From the NCBI RefSeq assembly GCF_014844075.1, contig NZ_CP062165.1, positions 6,882,001 to 6,946,000 on the forward strand: DNA of 64,000 nt, given 5' to 3'. The notes beneath the pieces are model-generated. The model saw nothing but the letters and a program-made list of their open reading frames with translations, did no database searches and was not told the DNA's origin. Shown here in pieces: positions 26,016 to 35,618 of this stretch. The translations under genes and the position numbers were made by a program. The DNA comes from Paenibacillus sp. JNUCC-31 (GTDB taxonomy: Bacteria > Bacillota > Bacilli > Paenibacillales > Paenibacillaceae). Position 1 is the stretch's first letter. Each line of letters starts with the position of its first letter.

Positions 26016-27590
26016 GTGAAGCAATATTTTGAGAAGGCTCAGAAGTTTGGTAAATCGTTTATGCTTCCTATTGCTGTTTTACCAGCGGCGGGTCTATTAC
26101 TGGGGATTGGAGGGGCCCTGTCCAATGCCAATACGATTAACTCGTATCCATTTTTGCAAATCACGTGGTTGCAGCAAGTGTTTACGGTTATGAGCAGTGC
26201 GGGAAGTATTGTATTTGATAATCTGGCATTAATCTTTGCCATTGGCGTGGCTGTTGGACTCGCCAGAGCGGACAAAGGTACAGCAGGTTTGGCTGCAGGT
26301 CTTGCCTATCTGGTCATGAATGCATCCATTAATGCGATGCTGGTCAATTCGGGGAAACTTGAAGTAGAGAATTTGGCTGGTGCCGGTCAAGGTATGGTGC
26401 TCGGAATCCAAACACTGCAAACCGGCGTACTCGGCGGGATTGTTGTCGGACTGGTTACCGCATGGCTTCATAATCGGTACAATAAAATAGAGCTTCCTCA
26501 ATTCCTTGGCTTCTTTGGAGGTTCACGTTTCATTCCTATCGTTTCATCTTTTGCAGCCATTTTTATTGGTATTGCTTTGTTCCTGATCTGGCCAACTATC
26601 CAGCTCGGCATCGCACAGCTTGGCAGTTTGGTTGATAGAACAGGGTATATAGGAACACTGTTTTACGGATTTGTTTTACGGATGCTGGGGCCACTTGGGT
26701 TGCACCACATTTTTTATCTGCCTTTCTGGCAGACGGGCCTCGGAGGAACAATGGAGGTTGCGGGTAAAGTTTACGAAGGAACACAGAATATTTTCTTTGC
26801 CCAATTAGGAGACCCTGCAACGGAGAAGTTCTTCTCGGGTACATCCCGATTCATGTCAGGGCGTTTTATTACCATGATGTTTGGCCTGCTCGGTGCCGCC
26901 CTCGCTATTTATCATACGGCCAAGCCTGAACGTAAAAAAGTAGTTGGCGGACTGATGTTGTCTGCGGCGCTCACCTCGTTCCTAACAGGCATTACGGAGC
27001 CTCTGGAATTCTCATTCCTGTTTGTTGCTCCAATTCTGTATGTCATTCACGCCGTATTTGATGGTTTGGCATTTATGCTTTCGCACATTTTTGAGATTAC
27101 GATCGGTCAGACGTTCTCCGGTGGATTAATCGACTTTATCTTGTTCGGGATACTTCAGGGTAATGCCAAAACCAACTGGATTATCGTTCCCATCATCGGA
27201 GTGGTCTGGTTCTTCCTTTATTACTTCACCTTCCGAATCTTGATCGTTAAGCTCAAACTAAAAACTTCGGGACGCGAGGAAGAGGTAACATCGGAAACAG
27301 ACACCAAAACACAAAGTCAGCAAACGAATGCATCGTCATCAGCAAAAGGGGAAGAACGATCGATAGCCATCCTAAATGGATTGGGCGGTGCAGATAATAT
27401 TAATGAGTTGGATTGCTGTGCAACGCGGCTTCGCGTTTCCGTGAAGGATATAGAGAAGGTTCAAAAGGATGCACTTACAGCTACGGGAGCCAAAGGGGTT
27501 GTCCTGGTAGGAAACGGAGTACAGGTTATCTACGGCCCTCAGGTAACGGTGATCAAAAATGAAATCGAAGAAATTATGGAAACGGAGTAA
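26016..27590 (+). CDS. PTS EIICB component, glucose/N-acetylhexosamine type
   Basis: A 524-residue phosphotransferase permease: EIIC membrane domain (about 1-400; FGKSFMLPIAVLPAAGLLLGIGGAL, GPLGLHHIFYLPFWQT, GITEPLEFSFLFVAPILY), a polar Q/T/S-rich linker (about 408-445) and EIIB domain with phosphocysteine C468 in DCCATRLRV. It has no EIIA, so it borrows one from another system. Coupling to nanE suggests uptake of N-acetylmannosamine as ManNAc-6-P, though GlcNAc or another amino sugar is possible. GTG start with AGAGGTGG upstream. Confidence 0.88.
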   Translation: MKQYFEKAQKFGKSFMLPIAVLPAAGLLLGIGGALSNANTINSYPFLQITWLQQVFTVMSSAGSIVFDNLALIFAIGVAVGLARADKGTAGLAAGLAYLVMNASINAMLVNSGKLEVENLAGAGQGMVLGIQTLQTGVLGGIVVGLVTAWLHNRYNKIELPQFLGFFGGSRFIPIVSSFAAIFIGIALFLIWPTIQLGIAQLGSLVDRTGYIGTLFYGFVLRMLGPLGLHHIFYLPFWQTGLGGTMEVAGKVYEGTQNIFFAQLGDPATEKFFSGTSRFMSGRFITMMFGLLGAALAIYHTAKPERKKVVGGLMLSAALTSFLTGITEPLEFSFLFVAPILYVIHAVFDGLAFMLSHIFEITIGQTFSGGLIDFILFGILQGNAKTNWIIVPIIGVVWFFLYYFTFRILIVKLKLKTSGREEEVTSETDTKTQSQQTNASSSAKGEERSIAILNGLGGADNINELDCCATRLRVSVKDIEKVQKDALTATGAKGVVLVGNGVQVIYGPQVTVIKNEIEEIMETE

Positions 27591-27595
27591 TTGCA

Positions 27596-28312
27596 ATGAA
27601 TTTAGATACATTGGGTTTACAAAGCGGTCTCGTCGTATCATGTCAGGCATTGGAGCATGAGCCGCTTCATAGTTCGTTCATCATGGGACGCATGGCAGTC
27701 GCAGCAAAAGAGGGAGGCGCCATAGGTATTCGTGCGAATACGGCGGCAGATGTGAAAGAGATCAAGGAACAGGTTGATCTTCCAGTCATCGGTATTGTGA
27801 AAAGAAATTACGGAACGAACCCCGTGTTTATTACACCAACGATCCGGGAAGTGGATGAGCTTGCCGAGGTGCATGCAGAGATCGTTGCGGTTGATGCGAC
27901 GTTGCGTGCACGACCGGACGGTAAATCACTGGATGAATTCGTACATGAAATTCGCACCAAACATCCTCAACTGCTATTAATGGGGGATATTTCAACCAAA
28001 GAGGAAGCCATCCATGCAGAACGACTTGGTTTTGATCTGATCTCCTCTACATTGGTCGGATATACAGAGGAGACCGCAGGGCTCAAGCTTTACGATAATC
28101 AATTTGCAGCCTTGAAAGAAATTATCGCTAGTGTACAAACACCTGTCGTTGCGGAAGGAAATATCATGACCCCTGAGATGGCAATAACGTGTCTGGAAGT
28201 TGGAGTCTATTGTGTTGTTGTCGGTGGAGCCATTACCCGCCCGCAACAAATAACGGAACGTTTTGTCTCTGAAATTGCAAAATTGAAGCCGTCTTCTCCT
28301 GCTGTGAAATAA
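27596..28312 (+). CDS. nanE: N-acetylmannosamine-6-phosphate 2-epimerase NanE
   Basis: A (beta/alpha)8-barrel epimerase of 238 residues converting ManNAc-6-P to GlcNAc-6-P in the cytosol. Family marks: GLVVSCQALEHEPLHSS, AAKEGGAIGIRANTAADVKEIK, VDLPVIGIVKRNY (catalytic Lys), VDATLRARPDG and the phosphate-binding VVAEGNIMTPE and VVVGGAITRPQQIT. It starts six bases after the PTS gene, so the pair forms one transcript: import, phosphorylation and epimerisation. NagA/NagB are not here and must be elsewhere. Confidence 0.93.
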   Translation: MNLDTLGLQSGLVVSCQALEHEPLHSSFIMGRMAVAAKEGGAIGIRANTAADVKEIKEQVDLPVIGIVKRNYGTNPVFITPTIREVDELAEVHAEIVAVDATLRARPDGKSLDEFVHEIRTKHPQLLLMGDISTKEEAIHAERLGFDLISSTLVGYTEETAGLKLYDNQFAALKEIIASVQTPVVAEGNIMTPEMAITCLEVGVYCVVVGGAITRPQQITERFVSEIAKLKPSSPAVK

Positions 28313-28324
28313 AAGGAGAAAGCA

Positions 28325-28356
28325 TAAAAAACAGCCAACGAATCAGGTTGGCTGTT
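28325..28356. terminator. Bidirectional terminator, nanE/rpiR
   Basis: AAAACAGCCAAC / GTTGGCTGTTTT is a near-perfect 12-bp stem with loop GAATCAG, T-rich on both strands, between convergent genes. Confidence 0.88.
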
Positions 28357-28359
28357 TTC

Positions 28360-29163
28360 TTATTCAGCAGAATATAGCGCTTGTAGCGTTTGCTGCCGCG
28401 CTCTGAGTAAATGTTCATCCTCAAGTAATAGAAGAGAAATCACATCCAGGATGTAAATGATGGCCAGTTGGCTGTTGATGAAGTTCACATCACCGGTTCG
28501 CCCGATATCCGGGGTGAAAATGCACAAATCCGAGATTTCAGACAGGGGTGTATGATCAAAATTAGTAATTCCAACGACTTTGCTTCCTCTTTTTTTGGCC
28601 GCGTTTAATGCATCACTGACCTCTAATGTTCGCCCTGAATTGGATAAACCAATGACCAGATCATCTTCGCCCAGAAGAGAAGCACTCATGATCATCATAT
28701 GTGAATCGGTCACCGCATCAATGACGATATCCATTCGCATGAGCCTGTACTTAAACTCCAGAGCAGATAAACCTGAACTTCCCAAACCATAGACATAGAT
28801 TTTGCGTGCTTTTTTTATGTACTGGACAACCTGTTCGATTTTGGCGCTATCCAGCATTTCAGCGGTCGCGTTTATGATATCATTATGGATTTGCTGGGTT
28901 CTTATGAAAAAATCCGTTTCATTGCGGGGGTGATGAACTTCACGGTTAAGCCTGATTTTAAAATCAACAAAGGTAGAACAACCTACTTTTTTACAAAATC
29001 TAGTGATGGTTGACATGGACGCGTTGGTGTAAGCAGCCAAATCCCTAATATTGATGTTATTGATGGATGATTTATTGCGCATCACATAGTCGGCTATTTC
29101 CTTTTCTTTCGTTGAAAAACGCTGGTATTCAAGCTGCAGCATGTCAATAACACTGGATGACAT
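28360..29163 (-). CDS. RpiR/MurR-family regulator with SIS domain
   Basis: 267 residues: an N-terminal RpiR-type HTH (FSTKEKEIADYVMRN..IRDLAAYTNASMSTITRFCKKVGCSTFVDFKIRL, about 12-75) and a C-terminal SIS phosphosugar-binding domain (VYGLGSSGLSALEF; VIGLSNSGRTLEVSDAL; VVGITNFDHTPLS). It would sense a sugar phosphate, here probably ManNAc-6-P or GlcNAc-6-P, and repress the convergent PTS-nanE unit through the operator at 25958-25998. The ATG at 29163 follows AAAGGGG; the open frame continues about 50 codons further without a ribosome site. Confidence 0.88.
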   Translation of the reverse strand: MSSSVIDMLQLEYQRFSTKEKEIADYVMRNKSSINNINIRDLAAYTNASMSTITRFCKKVGCSTFVDFKIRLNREVHHPRNETDFFIRTQQIHNDIINATAEMLDSAKIEQVVQYIKKARKIYVYGLGSSGLSALEFKYRLMRMDIVIDAVTDSHMMIMSASLLGEDDLVIGLSNSGRTLEVSDALNAAKKRGSKVVGITNFDHTPLSEISDLCIFTPDIGRTGDVNFINSQLAIIYILDVISLLLLEDEHLLRARQQTLQALYSAE

Positions 29164-29423
29164 TATGAGACCCCTTTCCCTACACGTGTTACTTTTATAG
29201 TCTATCCTTATTAGTCTACTTCCTAAAAGCCAAATCATCAAACCTTTAAAAAATGGCCAGGAAGTAATGAAGACATTGCAAAAGGAAGTGAGTCCCTGTA
29301 AAGTGGATGGATCGTTAAGCAAGAAAATAAAGCTGGAAGCTGAATAATACGTATGAACTGGCGTAAAATGGAGTGTTTTTACTTCTCAACTATAGATTGA
29401 TAAAAAAGGGGGGGGACATAGGT

Positions 29424-30458
29424 ATGAAATCTCAGTTCACCGACCGTATTAAAATTCCGGCAGGATTCTGGGCAGGTATAGAGCAATTGGGAATTGCTGC
29501 TCACGTTGTAGCACGTACAGCACAACTGCCGCTCACTGTTATTACGGATTCAGTCGTTAATACGGCGGAGTACTTCGCAATCTGGCGGGCTTATGCTGAT
29601 CTTATTGGTGACGCTGCCGAGGGAATTATCAAGCTGGCGACCGTCTTTGAAACATCGAAGTATCCACCAACCGTATTGGCAACTTATCATGCCCGTGATT
29701 ACCGTGATGCTTTAAACCGTATGGCTCGTTATAAACAACAGTGCCCTCCCGAAAGCTTGCGTATGACCGAGCAGGATGACCACTGTATCATTGAGCTGGA
29801 ATGGTTAAATAGCGAGCAACCTGGTCCGCCATTGCTGGTGGGAATTACACTTGCGTGTCTTATGGAGATTGGGCGCCGGGGTACAGGTCAACCTTTGACA
29901 GCGCGTTGGGTTGAATTTTCGCATGACATGGGTGATGTACAAGCCTTGGAGTCATACTTTGGCTGTCCTGTGCGGGTGGGTGCTCAAACGAATCGGTTAT
30001 CGTTATACCGAAGAGATCTGGACCGTCCATTTCTCTCTTATAATCAAGAGTTGTTGGAGATCCTGACCCCTGCTCTGGATCGTTCGTTGGATGATCAGCA
30101 GGGTGCTAAATCGATAGGCGAAATGGTCAAATGGATCATGAAACGCAGTCTCACCGGAGAACGCCCGGATGTGCAGACTGTTGCAAAAGAACTCAATATG
30201 AGCGATCGTACCTTACAGCGTCGACTTCGTGACGAGAACACAAGCTTCAAACATTTACTGACACAAGCGAGACATGAGCAGGCACTGGCGTACCTGGCTG
30301 ATCCCAAGCTCGATATTAAAGAAGTGGCTTTCCTGATTGGGTATGAAGACCAGAACTCATTCTACCGGGCTTTCCGGATTTGGGAAGATGACACTCCTTC
30401 GAATTGGCGTGTTCGGCATGAACGATGGCGCGGCACGCTAGTTACTGAACATTCCTGA
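29424..30458 (+). CDS. AraC-family regulator, arabinose-binding-like N-domain
   Basis: 344 residues: an N-terminal 'arabinose-binding' OruR-type domain (about 10-205) and a C-terminal AraC HTH (about 235-335; PDVQTVAKELNMSDRTLQRRLRDENTSFKHLL, IKEVAFLIGYEDQNSFYRAFRIWEDDTPSNWR). The ATG at 29424 follows a G8 run that acts as ribosome site. It lies 81 bases upstream of an SDR gene and probably regulates it. This architecture is more frequent in proteobacteria, so its origin could be worth a look. Confidence 0.85.
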   Translation: MKSQFTDRIKIPAGFWAGIEQLGIAAHVVARTAQLPLTVITDSVVNTAEYFAIWRAYADLIGDAAEGIIKLATVFETSKYPPTVLATYHARDYRDALNRMARYKQQCPPESLRMTEQDDHCIIELEWLNSEQPGPPLLVGITLACLMEIGRRGTGQPLTARWVEFSHDMGDVQALESYFGCPVRVGAQTNRLSLYRRDLDRPFLSYNQELLEILTPALDRSLDDQQGAKSIGEMVKWIMKRSLTGERPDVQTVAKELNMSDRTLQRRLRDENTSFKHLLTQARHEQALAYLADPKLDIKEVAFLIGYEDQNSFYRAFRIWEDDTPSNWRVRHERWRGTLVTEHS

Positions 30459-30539
30459 CAAGTTAATATAGTCATTATCCGAAGTACAACATGAGATTGT
30501 GCAACAGGATATTTGATTGTAACTTAGAAGGAGAAATGA

Positions 30540-31337
30540 ATGATGGATATGGGATTAAAAAATAAAACAGCGTTGGTTACCGGATCAACAAAAGGCATAG
30601 GCAAAGCCATTGCCATAGAACTCGCCAAAGAAGGGGTCCATGTGCTGATTAATGGGCGTAATTATGAAGAGGTCGAACGAACGGTACAGGAGATCAAGTC
30701 TGAATTCCCGGACACGTCTCCCCAGAATGCTACAGCGGATATTGTTGACGTTGGGCAAAGAGAAGCTTTATTTGAGCAATTTCCCAATATAGATATTCTA
30801 GTAAACAATATGGGGATATATGAAATCATGCAATATGAGGACGTCAATGATGAAATTTGGGAAAAATACTTCCGTACAAACGTTCTTGCTGCAAACGGAT
30901 TATGCAAATTTTATTTACCTAAAATGTTGGAAAATGATTATGGTCGCATTATCTTCATTGCGAGTGAAGAGGCTGTTATGCCATCCGGACAGATGCCTCA
31001 GTATTGCATGACCAAATCCATGCTCCTGTCATTATCCAAGAGCTTATCGATATTGACAAAAGGAACAGAAGTGACAGTCAATACGATTATGCCAGGACCT
31101 ACACTCTCGGAGAATGTACAGGAAATCATTGAAGGCATCTATGCAGATTCAGCCATGACCTTTCTCGAAAAGGAAAAAGATTTTATGTCCTCAAACCTTC
31201 CCCAATCACAGATACAGCGATTTATCAGACCCGCTGAAATAGGCAGACTGACTACATTTGTATGCAGTCCGTACGCATCTGCATTTAAAGGTTCTCCCAT
31301 ACGGATGGATGGGGGGATGGTACCGACCATTTTCTAA
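30540..31337 (+). CDS. SDR-family oxidoreductase (FabG-like)
   Basis: 265 residues: cofactor motif TGSTKGIG, VNNMG (instead of NNAG), IFIASEEAVMP with the catalytic Ser and YCMTK near 155, and a C-terminal DGGMVPTIF typical of 3-oxoacyl-ACP reductase-like SDRs. AAGGAG stands before the start. Its substrate is unknown; co-orientation with the OruR-type AraC regulator suggests it is that regulator's target. Confidence 0.87.
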   Translation: MMDMGLKNKTALVTGSTKGIGKAIAIELAKEGVHVLINGRNYEEVERTVQEIKSEFPDTSPQNATADIVDVGQREALFEQFPNIDILVNNMGIYEIMQYEDVNDEIWEKYFRTNVLAANGLCKFYLPKMLENDYGRIIFIASEEAVMPSGQMPQYCMTKSMLLSLSKSLSILTKGTEVTVNTIMPGPTLSENVQEIIEGIYADSAMTFLEKEKDFMSSNLPQSQIQRFIRPAEIGRLTTFVCSPYASAFKGSPIRMDGGMVPTIF

Positions 31338-31360
31338 TGAACTGTATATCACTTCACCTT

Positions 31361-31386
31361 AACCGCGATTATCGCGGTTTTTTTTC
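31361..31386 (+). terminator. Terminator of the SDR gene
   Basis: AACCGCGA / TCGCGGTT stem with a very short loop is followed by eight T. Confidence 0.85.
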
Positions 31387-31477
31387 TATTAAAATGAGAC
31401 TAAAGCTCTATTTAAATACCATAATTTTACTTATATGATGGTTATAAACATTAAATCCAATAGGGAGAGTGAACAAA

Positions 31478-32083
31478 GTGAAAAAAAGCAAATCTATTTT
31501 GATGCTGGTCATGAGCATGATTCTGGTCTTTTCCATTTCAGGCATGGGTACAAGTTCCAAAGCATCTGCGGCCACGGCACGTACACCTGTAGTATTCGTC
31601 CATGGATTGACGGGCTCGGATAGCAATTTTGCAGCTATTAAGAGTTACTTGCGGAGTCAGGGCTGGTCGAATGATGAGTTGTTTGCCATTGATCTGCCTA
31701 GTAAACAAGGAAACCAGACGCTGAATTCAGCAGCAATCGCTCGGTTCGTAGATAATGTGCTTCTTGAAACGGGCCACTCCAAAGTGCATATTGTTGCTCA
31801 TAGTATGGGAGGGGCGAATAGCCTGTATTACATACTGAACCGTGGTGGAGCTTCCAAAGTGGACAAGCTTGTCACCCTCGGAGGAGCCAATCGGTTAACG
31901 ACAACCTCAGCACCCAAAGGTATAACGGTTACCTCCATCTATTCTACTAGTGACACCATTGTATCCCCTTTACTTTCCCGTCTGGATGGGGCAAACAATA
32001 TTCAGGTTTCCCTGGTATCTCATATCGGCCTGCTGTTCAATTCCCGGGTAAACGCCCTGATCAAAACTGCTTTAAACGAATAG
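31478..32083 (+). CDS. Secreted lipase of the LipA (family I.4) type
   Basis: 201 residues, a minimal alpha/beta hydrolase like Bacillus LipA. Signal peptide SILMLVMSMILVFSISGMGTSSKASA. Mature start TARTPVVFVHGLTGSD; nucleophile elbow AHSMGG (Ala replaces the first Gly as in family I.4); Asp in STSDTIV and His in VSHIGLL complete the triad. It hydrolyses triacylglycerols outside the cell. The GTG at 31478 is chosen because AGGGAG is ten bases upstream; the earlier GTG at 31469 is too close to it. Confidence 0.93.
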   Translation: MKKSKSILMLVMSMILVFSISGMGTSSKASAATARTPVVFVHGLTGSDSNFAAIKSYLRSQGWSNDELFAIDLPSKQGNQTLNSAAIARFVDNVLLETGHSKVHIVAHSMGGANSLYYILNRGGASKVDKLVTLGGANRLTTTSAPKGITVTSIYSTSDTIVSPLLSRLDGANNIQVSLVSHIGLLFNSRVNALIKTALNE

Positions 32084-32113
32084 GGATAGAGATTAAATAA
32101 TTTTCAAACCTAA

Positions 32114-32152
32114 GTAAGGCGGTAACCATTTGATTGGTTGTCGTCTTTTTGT
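32114..32152 (+). terminator. Terminator of the lipase gene
   Basis: GGCGG-TAACCA / TTGGTT-GTCGTC forms a paired stem followed by TTTTTG. The rest of the gap to 32398 carries the GH2 promoter region. Confidence 0.6.
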
Positions 32153-32306
32153 TACTGAACTTCTTAACAATACAGTAACAAATGATGGTCACCTTGGCCT
32201 TTCGATCTCATCCTCTGTTTCATGGAATCACTTTTTCATTCCATAAATCTCTGATCGTCTCTATTTAGGATGCAACTCTTCTGGTGCTTTTAGAGAAAAA
32301 GAAGAT

Positions 32307-32360
32307 TATAATATTTGTGTGATACCGAAATCGTTTTCCGAACTGGAAAACGTTACTCGG
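32307..32360 (+). promoter_or_regulatory. Promoter and large inverted-repeat operator of the GH2 gene
   Basis: The -10 TATAAT (32307-32312) is followed by a dyad: CGTTTTCC (32332-32339), GAACT, GGAAAACG (32345-32352), with outer CCGA (32325) and TCGG (32357-32360) extending the symmetry. The left half CGAAATCGTTTTCC is also cre-like. A LacI-type or CcpA protein could bind here. Confidence 0.6.
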
Positions 32361-32398
32361 AATGGATCAGATAAACTTCTAAAAGGAGACTGCACAAT

Positions 32399-35209
32399 AT
32401 GCTGGCTAAAATAGATTTGCAAGGAAGTTGGAAACTCCAACTGGATGAGCAAAAGATTGAAACCGGACTGCATTACTCAGATATCATTTCCTTGCCGAAT
32501 ACGACTTCTCATGCAGCCAAAGGCAAAAAGAATGAAATGGCTTTAACGGGTGCGCTGACAGATGAGTATTTATTTGAAGGTTATGCCTGGTTTTCAAGAG
32601 AAATTGATGTTCCTGCTCAGCTGGCAGGTAAGCTTTGTTATCTGTATTTGGAAAGAACACGGGTAACGACCGTCTGGATTGATGGAGTTGAATGGGGCAC
32701 ACAAAATAGTCTGAACACGCCCCACCGTTATGAAATTGGAACAGGTCTGACCGCAGGAAACCACATGATTACGATCCGTGTAGATAATACCAATTATCCT
32801 ACCAAAGGTGGTCACCTCACCTCAGAAGACACGCAGACCAACTGGAACGGCATTACAGGGAAACTGGAACTGCAATTTTATGAAAGTGTTTTCTTAAAAA
32901 ATATCCAGGTTTACCCTGATCTGGCTACTCAATCTTTCGATATTAAGGCAGAACTTGTCGGCGACTTGCACGAGATTCGTATCGTCGTCTCATCTCAAAG
33001 CATGAATGCTACTCCGGTTCATACGCCTGATGAACAAATATTCACTGCCGATTCAAACCATTTGCATTTTACATACGAGCTGGGTGAAGATGCCCTGTTA
33101 TGGAGCGACCAGGAATCCCATGTGTACAAACTTACTCTTCATTTGCAAAACAATAATGGGGAAATCCTTGATTCCGAAGAGATCTGGACAGGATTGCGGG
33201 AGTTCAAAGCAGAGGGAGATAAATTTACCATCAATGGTCACAAAACATTTCTGCGTGGCAAGCATGATGGTCTGATCTTTCCGCTTACGGGTTATGCACC
33301 AACGGAGGTGGAAGAGTGGCTTCGCATTCTTGGCATTTCCAAGTCATACGGAATCAATCACTACCGTTTCCATACCTGTTGCCCGCCCGAAGCTGCATTT
33401 ATTGCAGCGGATCTTCTCGGAATCTATATGGAACCTGAACTTCCGTTTTGGGGAACCATCACGGATGAATCCTCGGATTCACACAATCCGGCAGAACAGG
33501 AATATTTGATCAGCGAGGGCTATGCGATGCTGCGAGCATTTGGCAATCATCCTTCATTTGTGATGATGTCCATGGGCAATGAGTTGTGGGGAAGTAAAGA
33601 CAAACTGAATTCAATTCTGAAAGCGTATAAAGAATATGACAACCGTCATTTATATACAGAAGGATCCAACAATTTTCAATTTGTCCCGGACATTTTGGAG
33701 GAAAGTGAATTCTTTTGTGGTGTGCGTTTTTCCAAAGATCGCCTGTTCAGAGGCTCGTATGCCATGTGTGATGCCCCTCTTGGACATGTACAAACAGACC
33801 TGCCTAACACGATGAAAGATTATGACTCAAATATAATACCGGAGCACAATAACACTGCAGATCATTCCAGTCTGTCTGAAGGAAAAGAAATTCAAATTCA
33901 ATATGGCACAGGTGCCAAAACGGTTAAGGCAAAAGCGGGAAGTCAGCAACTTGTTTCTCATGTACCTGTCATTTCGCATGAAATAGGGCAATACGCTACG
34001 TTTCCCAATTTCGAGGAGATCAAGAAGTATACAGGTTCTCTAAAAGCGAAAAACTTCGAGCTATTTCGCGAGCGTTTGGAAGCTAAGGGATTGGGACACC
34101 TTGCGGATCAATATTTTAAAGCTTCGGGGCAGCTGGCTGTTGCTTGTTATAAAGAAGAGCTGGAAGCCGCTTTTCGATCCCAACGCCTTGCCGGGTTCCA
34201 ATTGCTTGATCTCCAGGATTTCAGTGGCCAGGGGACGGCGCTTGTAGGCATACTGGATGCATTTATGGATTCAAAGGGCATGATTACACCGGAGGAATGG
34301 AGAACATTCTGTTCAGACGCCGTCCTTCTGGCAAGGTTCCCCAAATATCATTATGAAGCTGGCGAGTTATTTGAAGCTCGGATCGAGTTAACCTATTTTA
34401 GAAAAAAAGCGTTGGATGGACTTCAACTGAAATGGGAGCTGCAAGCTGATGGCAACCATATTGCGAACGGGCTCGCAGACTTGCCTTCATTTAATGATGA
34501 AAATTATGTGGTTATCACCGATATTAACACCCGCATACCTGATGTCTCCAGTATGACTAAAGTGATGCTGAAGCTGTCTATTCCCGATACGGATATTCAT
34601 AAGTCCTATGACCTGTGGATTTACCCGAATCAGGTGAAAGTCGATTTTGCCGGACTACACCTGTTTACCGAGATCTCGGAACATGCCTTGGAATTACTCG
34701 AGCGTGGAGAAGACGTTCTGCTTTTCCCATCACCGAAAAATGTTCAAAACACGATTGAAGGTTTTTATTGCACGGATTTTTGGTCCTTCCCTATGTTTCG
34801 TTCCATCTCAGAAAGCATGAAGAAGGATGTTCCCGTTGGAACCATGGGATTGCTTATCCAGAAAGACCACGCTGTATTTGAGCACTTCTCTACGGAAGAA
34901 TACTCAACTTATCCATGGTGGAGCATTGTGTCCCAGTCCTCATCGATCATTCTGGATGACCTGGATAAAGATTTGAGTCCGCTGGTACAGACGATTGATA
35001 ATTTTGAGCGAAACCACAAACTTGGAGTGTTGATGGAGTGCCGTGTAAGGAATGGAAGAGTACTGATGGGAGCACTTAATCTGGATAGCTTGATCAATAC
35101 TTTGGAGGGGCGTCAGTTGTTATACAGCTGCCTTCGCTATGTGAAAAGCCCTGCTTACCAACCAGTTACCCAACTGGAAGTAGAGGAGCTTCGCCAACTA
35201 TTTAACTAA
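32399..35209 (+). CDS. GH2-family glycoside hydrolase
   Basis: 936 residues, no signal peptide, hence cytosolic. N-terminal jelly-roll sugar-binding domain (about 1-165; GYAWFSREIDVP..TVWIDGVEWGTQNSLNTPHRYEI), immunoglobulin-like domain, then TIM barrel with SMGNELWG (acid/base Glu of GNE, near 400) and SHEIGQYATFPN (nucleophile Glu near 530). GH2 enzymes are beta-galactosidases, beta-glucuronidases, beta-mannosidases and relatives; this insert-rich form resembles enzymes that trim plant pectic side chains, but specificity cannot be read. AAAGGAG precedes the ATG. It is a single gene with its own operator. Confidence 0.88.
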   Translation: MLAKIDLQGSWKLQLDEQKIETGLHYSDIISLPNTTSHAAKGKKNEMALTGALTDEYLFEGYAWFSREIDVPAQLAGKLCYLYLERTRVTTVWIDGVEWGTQNSLNTPHRYEIGTGLTAGNHMITIRVDNTNYPTKGGHLTSEDTQTNWNGITGKLELQFYESVFLKNIQVYPDLATQSFDIKAELVGDLHEIRIVVSSQSMNATPVHTPDEQIFTADSNHLHFTYELGEDALLWSDQESHVYKLTLHLQNNNGEILDSEEIWTGLREFKAEGDKFTINGHKTFLRGKHDGLIFPLTGYAPTEVEEWLRILGISKSYGINHYRFHTCCPPEAAFIAADLLGIYMEPELPFWGTITDESSDSHNPAEQEYLISEGYAMLRAFGNHPSFVMMSMGNELWGSKDKLNSILKAYKEYDNRHLYTEGSNNFQFVPDILEESEFFCGVRFSKDRLFRGSYAMCDAPLGHVQTDLPNTMKDYDSNIIPEHNNTADHSSLSEGKEIQIQYGTGAKTVKAKAGSQQLVSHVPVISHEIGQYATFPNFEEIKKYTGSLKAKNFELFRERLEAKGLGHLADQYFKASGQLAVACYKEELEAAFRSQRLAGFQLLDLQDFSGQGTALVGILDAFMDSKGMITPEEWRTFCSDAVLLARFPKYHYEAGELFEARIELTYFRKKALDGLQLKWELQADGNHIANGLADLPSFNDENYVVITDINTRIPDVSSMTKVMLKLSIPDTDIHKSYDLWIYPNQVKVDFAGLHLFTEISEHALELLERGEDVLLFPSPKNVQNTIEGFYCTDFWSFPMFRSISESMKKDVPVGTMGLLIQKDHAVFEHFSTEEYSTYPWWSIVSQSSSIILDDLDKDLSPLVQTIDNFERNHKLGVLMECRVRNGRVLMGALNLDSLINTLEGRQLLYSCLRYVKSPAYQPVTQLEVEELRQLFN

Positions 35210-35248
35210 ACTTTGGGGAGAAGTAGTAGATCTTCCTTATTAATGATA

Positions 35249-35299
35249 CATGTCACTAAGAAACCCCTTCCGCCGAGGGAAAGGGCTTCTTAGTGATGT
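35249..35299. terminator. Long hairpin between GH2 and the HTH pseudogene
   Basis: TCACTAAGAA (35253-35262) and TTCTTAGTGA (35287-35296) pair perfectly, with a further inner CCCCTT / AAAGGG pairing. There is no long T-run on either strand, yet the position between convergent genes suggests a terminator. Confidence 0.6.
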
Positions 35300-35309
35300 T
35301 CTCTTTAAT

Positions 35310-35580
35310 TTACAACAACTTTCCGCTAACCTTAAAACGATTCGCTGCGGGGGTTAGTGTCCATAGCTTGGTTGGTCGACCCATGGGTCGGGCTTCTTCT
35401 TCATGAGTAACCAACCCTTCTTCTTTCAGGGCATTTAAGTGTTGACGAATAGCCATTCCAGATAGCTCAAATTGGGAGGAGAGTGCCATAACATCCATTC
35501 CCCCCTTGCTGCTTGAGCAGATTAATGATTGCTCTGCGGGTACTGGTGGAGGCATCCTTTTTCGTTTGATTTCGGCTCAC
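35310..35580 (-). pseudogene. Broken HTH (DeoR/ArsR-like) transcriptional regulator
   Basis: From a GTG at 35580 behind GGAGGTGCACC the frame reads SRNQTKKDASTSTRRAIINL, the usual start of a winged-helix regulator. After LLKQQG, at a run of six G (near 35502), the frame breaks. The matching continuation MDVMALSSQFELSGMAIRQHLNALKEEG lies in the neighbouring frame, as if one base had been inserted. The protein also ends early (PAANRFKVSGKLL), without the sensor domain that normally follows. It is therefore a frameshifted and truncated regulator. If the break is a sequencing error, a short HTH-only protein remains. Its likely operators are the repeats at 35619-35700. Confidence 0.7.
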
Positions 35581-35618
35581 GGTGCACCTCCTTATTCAGC
35601 AATTCATCTGTATTATTT

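Noticed and set aside
29164..29322. N-terminal extension of the RpiR regulator
   Set aside because: The family begins at MSSSVIDMLQ-like sequence and the ribosome site sits just before ATG 29163.
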